DNA of 64,000 nucleotides, taken from assembly GCA_963682175.1 (NCBI GenBank), contig OY821772.1, positions 54,644,925 to 54,708,924 on the forward strand, read 5' to 3'. The translations under genes were made by a program, and so were the position numbers. This document shows positions 13,020 through 22,273 of this stretch, piece by piece (the stretch's first letter is position 1; every line of letters begins with the position of its first letter). The stretch is from Triglochin maritima (Eukaryota > Streptophyta > Magnoliopsida > Alismatales > Juncaginaceae). The notes under the pieces were generated by a model. The model made no database searches. It was not told where the DNA came from and saw only the letters and a program-made list of their open reading frames with translations.

Positions 13020-13303
13020 GGTTGGTTTTTCTCTCTCTCTCTCTCTCTCTCTCATTTGCATCTCTCTCTCACTCACTCTCTCTCTCTCTAGACTCGTCTC
13101 TCTCTCCCTCTGTGGTTCTTCGGTGTTGGCGGAGGCGAGGATCGGAGTGTTGGATTCGCCGGAGTCGTCGTAGAGATCGTTGTGTTCGCCGGAGTTTGGG
13201 TTTATCGTGGAAAAGTTCGCCGTCGTTCTTCAAAGGCTTCTTCAAGCCTTAAGGTATGTCAAACTTGCTTTCAAGCTCACCTATTGTTAGTGTGGGAGTG
13301 GGA

Positions 13304-13877
13304 GCGGTCGACGGTAGGCCGTTTCGGGCTCGTCGGACCTGCACAGTCGTTTCTGAACTATAAACGGTCGACCGGTGTTTTGGTTCGGTCGACCGGTTCT
13401 AGTGTATTTTGGGCGAATCCCTCGCACCGGTCGAACGATGCCCTTTGGGCGGTCGACCGATTGTTGCAATTTTAGCGAGAGAAAGACGTCCTGTGTATTT
13501 TCGGTCGAACGGGACCCCTTTGCCGGTCGACCGAAAGTACTGTTGTATGTCGGTTGGGCGTTGACCATCTAAACGGTCGACCGCCTGTTTGACTCGTTCG
13601 ACCGACGTTTAAGTTAACTTAATGGCCGGTCGACCGGAAGTGTGGTTTCGGTCGACCGTGATGTGAGGACTCTGGGTGAGTTCTACTGGTTGTTTTCGGT
13701 CGACCGATAGGGTTCGGTTGTTCGACCGTTTTACTGTTGATTGCGAAAATGATTTTCTACTGGTGCTTTTCGGTCGACCGGGACCCCTTTGTCGGTCGAC
13801 CGTTTGGCGGGTTTTTCGGTTGGGTCAGTTCTCTGGGTGAGGATCGGTCGACCGGAAGCCAGTTTTCGTTCGACCGT
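13304..13877. repeat. Dense CGGTCGACCG palindrome cluster
   Basis: At least eleven exact copies of the 10-bp palindrome CGGTCGACCG and about six near-copies (for example CGGTCGAACG, CGTTCGACCG) occur in about 570 bp, at irregular spacing of roughly 20-60 bp. Intervening DNA is not obviously repeated. Several frames here are open by chance because the palindrome encodes Arg, Ser, Thr, Gly and Pro codons. Confidence 0.92.
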
Positions 13878-13890
13878 TTTGCACTGTTTT

Positions 13891-13910
13891 TGTGTGTGTG
13901 TGTGTGTGTT
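13891..13910. repeat. (GT)n microsatellite
   Basis: A short GT run lies just after the palindrome cluster in the solo LTR. Confidence 0.85.
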
Positions 13911-15403
13911 GCTATTGATTGGCTAGAAGGCAACGGGTCTCCGGCCCTTTTGGGGCGACGGTACAGACATGCCGACCCTATAGCGATTAGTAGTGACACG
14001 TGGTGGGAGATTGTGATATTGAAGTCGTGGCTCCGGCGAATGAGGCAAAGTCGTGGCTCCGGCGAATGATGCAAAACCGTGGCTCCGGTAACATTGATGC
14101 AAAACCGTGGCTCCGGTAACACTGAGGCAATGAGGGGGTTGTTTGGCCGTGATTTGGACCGGCGGTGCCTTGTGTGCACGTGTGTTGGTGGGTTGGGGTG
14201 AGAGGACCCTTGAGACCCGTGTGGTTGGGCTATGGCCGGGAGAGAGGTCCCGGGAACTTAGCGGGTGTATCAGTTGTGGTGTTTTACGTTTCTTTGCATA
14301 TTTCATTCTGTCCATATATGTGTTAGGGTTTGGCATACTGGGTTTCCTCCTGGAAACTCAGGCATTCATTGTCTGCTTTCAGGCCGAGAGCGACGTTAGG
14401 TGGGTGGCGACGGCGGAGGGAGCGCTCGAGACCTGATCCTGCTTCCCTATATTTTGAGGTGGTTGTGATTACTTGTGTATATTTTATGTATATGATCTTT
14501 TGATGTAATCACATTCTTTTGTAAACTCGTTCACATATATATATTATATGTTGGTGCACCGGTGAGTGTATTCCTTTTCGTAATGTCCTCGTTGATTGTA
14601 TGTTTTAAATTTGAAATTTTCCGCTGTGTTTGAGGACGTTACACCGGCAGAGTGGGGGTCGCGTCGCGGGAGTGGAGGCATGAGAAGAGATGGTAGCATG
14701 AGGGGATTGGGTTTGAGTGTTGAGTCAGAGGAGGATAAGGTATTAGAGTTATGTTAGATTTTTGTTTTCTCTTTTTGGTTTTTTGTATTTTGGTTTTATA
14801 TGTTATAGGGTATTTTGGGATATATGTAATATATATTTACATATAAAATATGTATAAACTTAAACGAGTCTAACGAGTCCTTATCGAGCTAACCGAGTCG
14901 AGCTCGGGTTTGACTCGTTTATTAAACCAGCGTATTTCTGTGTTTGAACTTAACTCATTTATTAACCGGGTCGAGGTCGAGTCGATCTTTAACGAGCCGA
15001 GCTCGAGTAGAATTTGACTGCCCTAGAAGCAAGACACAAGTTTGCAAGTGTACTAGTCTAAACATGTCACTACGTAAGTGCACCCAAGCAATAATTGAAA
15101 ACTCAAACAAAGATCCGAAATTGATTTTTCACGTGTACGCTCAAACAAATAACCTATAACAATACGTGAATTTCGTACATTATACATTATTACCTTAAAT
15201 ACAAACAAGTCATTCAAATTCAATAAATCACACAAGTTGAACATTCCAGGCTTCCAACTGTTCCAAGGACAATATTAAGATAGAACTATCATGATAATTC
15301 TATCATAATAAAATTGAACAACAACATGTCTGGGATGTTTGCTTATTCAGAAAAGAAACGGGCAATGATAAAATAAAAGGTTACGAATTCGGGAAAATGA
15401 GAT

Positions 15404-15815
15404 CTAGGGAGCAAGACCAGAACCACGAAACTTTTCTTCAGTAATCTTGTCAATTCTTTTGGCCATTTCATTTTCAGGTGTAAGATAATTCTTCCAGTCT
15501 TTAGCCTCTCCTTTCCCGAAGAAAGAGTTGTTATCAAAAACAAGATCTCCATGAGTGGTTGAGTTGGACTCGTTAACCTCCAAATTCTTCAAGTTAGATA
15601 TGTTGCAGAGACTGACGATTTTCTTCATCATACCTTGCTCTTCTTCTTCTATTGTAAACGGTTTTCCAATGAACTCCGCCAGTTTCTTGACATGCTCCTC
15701 AGGGTCCTTCAGCATGTCCTCCTATTTCAAGAACAGCATGTTTGTGTATGTGTTTTTGTTGGTTGTCTTCCAGTATCCCAGTATATGGTCCCAAAATGGA
15801 CCATTCACGGAAACT
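15404..15815 (-). pseudogene. Sulfotransferase, 3' part of one paralog
   Basis: The - strand encodes the C-terminal third of a plant cytosolic sulfotransferase: KDPEEHVKKLAEFIGKPF, then a GKGEAKDWKNYLTPEMA-like block (compare the PAPS-binding region IV, RKGxxGDWKxxFT) and the ending EEKFRGSGLAP before the stop at 15404. Upstream, about 118 bp (15698-15815) duplicates the same part of the other fragment, but here the Tyr of FLKYED is a TAG stop (near 15723) and an extra ~9 bp is present. Homology is lost beyond about 15815. It cannot make a functional enzyme alone and is probably a remnant of a tandem paralog. Confidence 0.82.
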
Positions 15816-17357
15816 CCATCACAATACACATTCATGGAGCATTGCACATGAGCCCTGAATTTGTTTAATATTTGGTGGAATAAGTTACTTTCGTTATTTT
15901 GCAGAATAAATCATGTTCTTTGATTATATTCGATGAGTTAATAATTAACTGGGTTAATTGCAGAATAAAGCAGTAAACTAATGGTATTTGATTAAGTAGT
16001 TAATAATTGGACAAATTGTGTTGGAAATCCTGAAATTAATGGTAATTGTTTAATAATTGGATTAATTGCTGGAAAAACCCTGGGTCTGTTTATATTCCAG
16101 TAAATGATTAATATTTGGGTTAATTGTTGAATAAAACTTGGACTTTCTGATAATTGGGAAATTTATTGTATTCCCCGAACTTAAGAGAATTATGTTTGTT
16201 TGAAGATTTTGGTAAATTTACACTTATACCCCTGTGCTTTCGATTGTGAGTTTAACACTATAATTTCATTATGTTGCTCTTATGATTTTATAGTCTCATT
16301 TATTCTTTATTACTCTATGTCTTGTTGGGGTCGTAAATTGCATTTACCAATTGCCTTGTGAGATTGTGAGAGGTTCGTGGAACCAATTGTTCACTCACGT
16401 TGTGACGAGTGGTCGTTGGGGTGTTGCTCACGGACTCGGACGTGTGGTCGGGTAGCGAGATTGACGCATGAGGCACGTATGACTAGATGTTAGGGTGTTC
16501 CCTTCTTGGGACGGTCCGGGATGGTTTACCAGCGTTGTTACGAGTGACCGTTGGAGATAGGCTCGCGAGCTCAGGCGTTGTGGTTGGATTCCCGGAGTTG
16601 GTTTTCCCCCTGTGTTGTTGCGGTTCGGAAGGGTCCACCCACGTTGTGGTGAGTGACTGTTAGGGAGCGTTGCTCACGGCTCAGGCGTATGGTCGGCTTC
16701 TTAAGCCGGATGCAGAACTGATCAACTCACCAGCGTTGTGACGGGTGATCGTTTTGGAGCGTTGCTCACGGGCGCGTGGTTGGAGTAGGGTGTTGCCTTG
16801 TGGGCCGGATGCACGATCTTGTCGAGGGTGCACGTTCGACCTGGCTGGGCGCGTGGTCGCCTTGGGACGTGTGACAGTTCTGCCGTGAGAGCGAGTCGAG
16901 TGTTGCCTTGTGGGTTGGATGCGCGGTGGGGGCTGAGGTGCACACTCGACCTCACTAGGCGCGTGACCACCTTGGAACACGAGACCAGTGTGAGCCGTCA
17001 GGGACGGCTAGACCTTGTTCGATGTCGGGTTGGGGTGGTGTACTGGGTCTTGATTTGAGACTCAGACGTGCCTGTTCGTGTGCAGGTGGGACGCGGTAGG
17101 TGACTGGAGGCGACTTGGGATTGGGACGCGTGGACTGGATCTGTTGAGCTCAGTATCATGTATTTTTCCTACTCCTCTCAGTAGTTGTGTAGGATTCAGA
17201 GTTCTTGTGTTTTTCTTCCTCATTGTACTTTGACTTTGAATTTATTATAAATTTTAATTGAGGCCTCGAGTTGGTTATTTCAGTTAATGTTCATTTTTTT
17301 GTCTTCTTTTAGTGTTGTGATTTTTGTTGTGTTCCGTGTACGAATTAAGGGCGTTAC
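15816..17357 (+). mobile_element. LTR-like segment separating the sulfotransferase halves
   Basis: The right edge is sharp: GGGCGTTACA ends at about 17357 and sulfotransferase coding DNA begins at once. The terminus matches the GACGTTACA ends of the LTRs at 1816 and 14643. The left edge is vague (about 15815-15860). No 5-bp target duplication is seen. The gene pieces on the two sides come from different paralogs, so this may be the product of recombination between two inserted elements. It holds no coding region. Confidence 0.6.
16381..17000 (+). repeat. Imperfect ~100-130-bp repeats inside the LTR-like segment
   Basis: The phrase 'cgttgtgacgagtg..cgttgg..gttgctcacgg..cgtgtggt' recurs starting near 16397, 16530, 16635 and 16730. 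A second pair starts near 16791 and 16900 with 'gtgttgccttgtggg..ggatgc' and repeats 'ttcgacct/actcgacct'. The copies differ, so the array is old. Confidence 0.7.
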
Positions 17358-18052
17358 ACATGTTCCACTGGGTCCTTCAATATGTCCTCGTATTTCAAGA
17401 ACAACATGTTTGTGTTGGTTATTGCCTTCCAGTATCCCAGAATATGGTCCCAAAATGGACCATTCACGGAAATTCCATCACAATACAAACGGAACATCTC
17501 CTCCATCAGGGCGGGATCCAGATAATTCCTTTTGTACAATTTACCCATGAAGTGTACGTACGAAGTGAAGGTGGCTTTGGGGTCTCTCCACACATACACG
17601 ATACGAACCCCCAATTCAAGCACGGAGTCGGGAAGAGCCTGGTAAGGGGCATGGGTGGACAACATCCTCGGGGACGGAAGGGAGTCTAGTACTTGGAGTA
17701 GGTCGACCTTCACCATCTCGAGGAAGGGAACACAATCACGAGGATGGGTGTAGTTGGCCAACGGGTTGTCGGAGTCACGATTGGTGATCACAACTAGAAG
17801 GGCCTTAGTCCACGTCGTTCCTGACTTGGGGAGGGTGGCGAGGAGGATGTCGGTCGGACGAGCTTTGAAATGTTGTTGGGCGACCATGGATCCCACCAAC
17901 AGCATCGGGTCCGAGTAACATGACTCTTTCTCATGCCAATACAGAAGTGGATTGTCTGCTTCCACCATCCGGAACGTGGAAACAATGGATTTGCATCTTT
18001 CGTGCGTTCTCAGCACATCTTCTTCCACATCGATTCCTGATGGTTGAGACAT
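17358..18052 (-). pseudogene. Sulfotransferase, 5' part (truncated by LTR-like segment)
   Basis: About 232 aa of a plant soluble sulfotransferase, which moves a sulfonate from PAPS to small-molecule acceptors in the cytosol. Visible landmarks are the 5'-phosphosulfate loop TLPKSGTTW, the region with the likely catalytic His (STHAPY), and the 3'-phosphate site YVWRDPKATFTSYVHF (family consensus RDPKDTFVS). The frame is open to KDPVEHV and then hits the LTR boundary and a stop. I choose the Met at 18052 (MSQPSGIDVEED) because a TATA box at 18109-18116 lies between it and the upstream in-frame Met at 18121. The full-length family is about 330-350 aa, so a third is missing. Splicing to the fragment at 15404-15698 is conceivable but unsupported. 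Confidence 0.85.
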
Positions 18053-18108
18053 GTTGTACGTAGAATTGCTACGGTAGTAGTGGTGTGTGCCACTTTTGAG
18101 ATGCATTT

Positions 18109-18116
18109 CTTTTATA
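18109..18116 (-). promoter_or_regulatory. TATA box of the sulfotransferase
   Basis: The + strand reads cttttata, i.e. TATAAAAG on the - strand, about 60 bp upstream of the Met at 18052. It lies within the 5' extension of the ORF, which argues against the upstream Met at 18121. Confidence 0.6.
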
Positions 18117-18121
18117 GACAA

Positions 18122-19226
18122 TACTTGAGGAATAATTTTAGATTTAAGGTTCTGCTACGTAGTTATAAGTCTCATCTGTTTTCTCACCCATTAGATAACT
18201 TTTGGGTTGAGTTCTCGCGTTAGAGCTCGCTTTTCGATTACAAGTTAGCAAATTAACTGGATGGTGATGATCATTATTTATTAATCAATTACAGCTAAAA
18301 AACACGCTAACATGGATATTACTTTTGCCCAACTTCTTTTTTATTAATCTATATCGTGGTCACGTGGTGCACAAGTGAATAAAAAAATGCACGTGGTCCA
18401 CAAGTTGAATAACGGATTTGCATCTTTCGTCGTCAAGTAAGTTAATTAATAGGATTTAATTGAAATAATACGGTAAAAATAAAAAGAATATAAACTTAGA
18501 AAAATCATTTGGCAAAAAAAAAATCTTAAAAATGACAATTATGATATCATTTTCATTAAGGAAAAATGACATCACAAATGTCATTTTCTACTTACTCTTA
18601 TTTTTAAAAATCATGTATTTAAATTAATAAATGTGAACTCATTTTCAACATTATAAAATTGTGTTTGAGGTATTTTGATACCACATTGTTAGTGTTCTTG
18701 TAGTTTTGATTCTGATACCACATTTAATTTATACACAATAGATAATATTTTTTGTTATTTTTTATTTTTACTTAACGAAAACGACACACGACATCACAAT
18801 TGTCGATTTTTAGAAGTATATTTACCAAATAAGTTTTTCAGGTTTATATTATTCTAATTTTTTTACTTTTACAGTATTATTTTAAAACAATCATAATTAA
18901 TATGCTATTTATATAACATTGCACCTTGATTATCATAAGAATGTGTTGTCAAAATAGTTAGTTACTCAGGATCGGACCCCAACTACGTTTAATTAAGAAC
19001 GTCCTGATGCAAGCGGTGTGGACCACCTCGGGGTTTGTAGTCGGGCTGACGTTCAAAGGACGGTGTTTCAGTGAGTTCTCTGGTCATCAAAAAAAAAGGA
19101 TTTGACATTGTTATATTCAAACGTGTCACGTACATAGTAGCGGTTAAGTTAGGCATTTCTCTTAATTTTTAATTTTAAAATAGTTTGATCAAGTTCACAG
19201 GAATCAGGAGAGTTATGTGGACACGA
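18122..19226. other. AT-rich intergenic DNA
   Basis: No gene is seen. Short self-complementary words of the type 'gacatcacaaatgtc' occur near 18565-18590 and 18780-18815, and recur near 37090-37200 and 37890-37970. An ~80-bp GC-richer patch lies at 18970-19060. Confidence 0.6.
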
Positions 19227-19229
19227 TAA

Positions 19230-19687
19230 GACCAACCTTACCGGTCAAAAAAACCCAGGCGCCCGAAGAAAACGTATGGCACATTAGCATCCATCACGCC
19301 ACATCTTCTGTTGGGCGGGATACCGCCCAATTTTCCACCCAGGTGGGTGGATGGGGACGTGGTGCCCCTGGTTAGTTTTTTTATTTTTTATTTATATATA
19401 AAATGTTTTAAAATTTAATTTAAATCGTTTTTTCAAAAAAAATATTATACAAATATGTTTTTTATTTGTTTATATTTAAAAAAATTAAATTTTTTTGCGT
19501 GTTTTACCCAGAATTGATCTCAAATGACGTGACGGTGAGAGAATGTAGGGTGTTTGAGTTGTTTATGGGTACAGTTAAAGAAAATTTAGGGGGTTGGTTT
19601 GTACTGACGTGGCAAAGAGAAAAGTTGATGTGACTGAGAGAGAAAACATGGTGTCCGATAAGTACCCGAGCGTTGTTAAAGATGGTC
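19230..19687. mobile_element. PIF/Harbinger-like MITE
   Basis: The left end GACCAACCTTA and the inverted right end GACCATCTTTA match at 9 of 11 bases. The element is bordered by TAA on both sides (19227-19229 and 19688-19690), fitting the 3-bp TWA target duplication of PIF/Harbinger elements. It is 458 bp long with no coding potential. Internal palindromes such as GGGCGGGATACCGCCC (about 19314-19329) are present. Confidence 0.68.
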
Positions 19688-19690
19688 TAA

Positions 19691-20736
19691 GGACATCCTT
19701 AGTGACCATATTTTTTGGTAATGGCGCCCGCACCCCAGGATCCACGATTAAAAGTAAGGCACTGTAGTTGTGGTGTTCGTAACCTACGTGGCTGATTATT
19801 ATTTTTTGTTTTGTTTTTGGTTTTTTGTTATTGTATTTGTTACATTCTTGTTGTTACTTATTATGATTAATTTATTTTGATAATCTAATTTTTTTATTTA
19901 TTGAAAAAAATGAATATGTTTAACAATTATAAGTTAATTTAACTAATTTTTTTCTAAAATATTTTTTTCGTCACGGAATTAAACTTTTGGCTTTGTAGAA
20001 TGACTTGGTCGAGAACGAGATCGATTTGGAAAAAATGATGAATAAGAATGTAATTTATTTAATCATATTTTAATTATTTGTAGCTTAAATTATTGTAATA
20101 CATTATTAATATTTAACATTAATTCTCTAGTGAGTTTGGGCTTAATTTTCTATTTTGAGTCACCATCATATCCACTACTCATTTGAAATTGTAAGGTAGA
20201 TTAAAAGGAAAAAAAATTATGCTAATGAAATGTGAGATTAATCGTGAATAAGATCCAATGGTGAGATTGTTGGAGGCTTAAACTAAATAAGATAAATCAT
20301 GACCTCACTAGAGCTTGGCTATAATATTTAATAATATTTGTTTCGAATATTCCGAATTATTAATTAATAAATTAATGTTAATTTTCGTAATTATTTATTA
20401 ATTACATTAAGTAATGTAAATGAATTAAATTATATATGGTTTGTTGAGAGAAAATATAAAATGATGGAGGAGAAAGTAAGGAGAATGAAAGAGAAAGTAG
20501 TAAGATGAGATCATTATTGAAGTATTGAGGAGTAAATAATGTAAAGATAGTGGGAGTAAAATTCGTGCTAATGTGGAGGAGAGAATGAGGTAGTAATCTT
20601 TAAGGCATGATCACGGTCGAGACGAGTCGAGTCTCTACAACATTTTGTTGATAAAAAACATATATAAATACAAATAAGAATATTACAAGGATCTAAATAC
20701 ATTACAAAAAGGTATAAAATCAGCAATAACCACATA
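19691..20736. other. AT-rich intergenic DNA
   Basis: No ORF, RNA gene or complete element is recognised between the MITE and the Copia element. Confidence 0.6.
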
Positions 20737-20950
20737 ACATGAAAAATGGCAAGAAAGAGACGTTGAGGAACATACCATATATGGATTCCATCAGAGCAAA
20801 TCACCCGATCACGCATCATCCAGCCAAGCAAATCAAAGATATAATTGTAATGTAAATGGAAAGCCTAACAAGTCTCCTTAGTATCCAATTGTATAAATAC
20901 AACTCTAAAAACCCTAAATAAAGATATAATTCTACTGTTCAAATTCAACA
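20737..20950 (+). repeat. 5' LTR of the + strand Copia
   Basis: About 214 bp, ending in 'ttcaaattcaaca'. The first three bases have decayed from the TGT seen in the 3' LTR. It also contains a few extra bases relative to the 3' LTR near 20795. Confidence 0.88.
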
Positions 20951-20962
20951 TGGTACCAGATC
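20951..20962 (+). other. Primer-binding site
   Basis: TGGTACCAGATC immediately after the LTR differs by two bases from the usual plant iMet-tRNA site TGGTATCAGAGC. Confidence 0.75.
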
Positions 20963-21101
20963 GTGCATTTTGAGAAAAACAAAAATCCAAACAAAACCCC
21001 GCCCAAACCCAAACCCTGATCCGCCTCACGAAGCTCCCTTGAGCTCATCATCGGCCGGACAGTCAGGCAGTTGCGACCTCTGTCGCCTTCCAGTCCTAGC
21101 A

Positions 21102-21935
21102 ATGACGGACGGCGGTGGAGAATCTCAGCGTCTCACCACACAACCTCTCAATGGGACCAATTTTCTCTCCTGGGCGTGTGTCATCTCTCTGTTCCTCAGT
21201 TGCAAAGAGAAGCTAGATTACCTCACCGGGAAAACCGCAAAACTCACCGACCAAGGATCCGAAGCCAAACAAGAGTGGCAAAATGCCGACCACCTCGTGA
21301 TGTCTTGGATCCTACAGTCGATGCAAAGCCAAATAACGGAGATCTTCATGTACAAAAACAACGTAAAAGAATTATGGGACTCCGTCAATGAACACTAGGG
21401 TAAGCAACAAAATTTTGCACATATTTTCAAACTAAAACAAAACCTCTCGCAGATCAAGCAAGGCCAAAAGAACGTGACTGAATATCTCGGCATGCTAAAG
21501 AAAACATGGGACGAACTCGCCATCCACGAGCCACCGACCACCGATTCGAAAACCATACAAGCCAGAACCGAACAAGATCGCATCTACACATTCCTTGCTG
21601 GACTGGACTCAAGCTACGAAGCACTCTGTTCCAACATTCTTATGTCGTCGAAACTACTCACCTTCTCGACCATCGTTACGATGGTTAACCAGGAGGAAAC
21701 CTTTCGGAAAACCAAACCCGCTCAGTCGGAGAACCAAGAAAATCAAGTATTCGTCGCCACAAAACCAACACAAACCATCGCGACAAAGGTAAAACAAAAT
21801 ATGGAAATAAAAGTCAAGAATATTGCGATAACTGTAAAAAATAGGGGCACAACAAATCAACTTGCTACTTACTCTACCCACACCTCCGGCCATCTAAGGA
21901 CAGCTCGGAAAGGAGGGGGATGGGAGGAGCGGTAG
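21102..21935 (+). pseudogene. Copia gag (broken)
   Basis: From MTDGGGESQ the frame carries the N-terminal Copia gag pattern (PLNGTNFLSW, ADHLVMSWI, MYKNNVKELWDSV). A TAG at 21396-21398 stands where the related element at 49872-59658 has Tyr (QNIYGK). The same frame reopens with FAHIFKLK and VTEYLGMLKKTWDELAIHEP and runs to 21935. No clean CCHC zinc knuckle remains in frame. A further in-frame ORF extension to 20970 is probably leader. Confidence 0.85.
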
Positions 21936-22273
21936 CCAGGCGAACCCCACAGGGTGAGGCTGCGGCGGATACGAAGTAAACCCTAACATTCGGGTGGAAG
22001 GAAACAAATGGTCGTATGTCGGGTCAATAGCGGATCAGAGAAGCTTTTATACTTCGACTAATGGAGCATCTGATTACACTCACCCGATAACTGATGGCAC
22101 TCTCCAACAATCCAGGTCCAGATCCGAAAGCATGGGAGGAGGAACCGATCCAACCCAACTTGGTGCACTCCTAGCCCACCTGAATTCCTTTTTGTAGCAG
22201 ACTTTTGTTAGGTATAAACACCTTCTTAGATAATTGCAACACATATTTAGTAAATAATTCTCATAATTTATAG

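Larger units (their letters stand above)
12919..14643 (+). mobile_element. Solo LTR nested in the hAT-type element
   Basis: The sequence starts TGTTAGATCC and ends GACGTTACA, with the 5-bp target duplication CCGGC on both sides (12914-12918 and 14644-14648). There is no internal coding region, so it is a solo LTR of 1725 bp left by LTR-LTR recombination. A TATA box at 13012 followed by a CT-rich leader (13029-13110) indicates + orientation. The 3' third resembles 1418-1816, so a Gypsy origin is likely but unproven. Confidence 0.9.
11967..15025. mobile_element. Non-autonomous hAT-type transposon, 8-bp TSD, carrying a nested solo LTR
   Basis: The element is flanked by a perfect 8-bp direct repeat GAAGCAAG at 11959-11966 and 15026-15033, as expected for hAT transposition. 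Its ends are TAGGGGTGTT and, read inward from the right, TAGGGCAGTC, giving a short imperfect terminal inverted repeat. Both subterminal regions (about 11975-12180 and 14855-15015) are crowded with CGAGCTCG, AACGAGC and CTCGTTTATTAAAC words in both orientations, typical of transposase-binding subterminal repeats. I see no transposase ORF. Without the 1725-bp nested LTR and its duplicated 5 bp, the element is about 1.33 kb. Confidence 0.88.

Noticed and set aside
590..13877. CGGTCGACCG clusters as CRISPR-like arrays
   Set aside because: Spacing is irregular, the repeat is only 10 bp, and the context is plant LTR DNA.
15404..18052. A functional two-exon sulfotransferase spliced across the LTR
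   Set aside because: Possible donor (GTGTAA) and acceptor AGs exist, but the pieces come from different paralogs, overlap by ~118 bp, and the 3' piece carries a TAG. Disruption is simpler.
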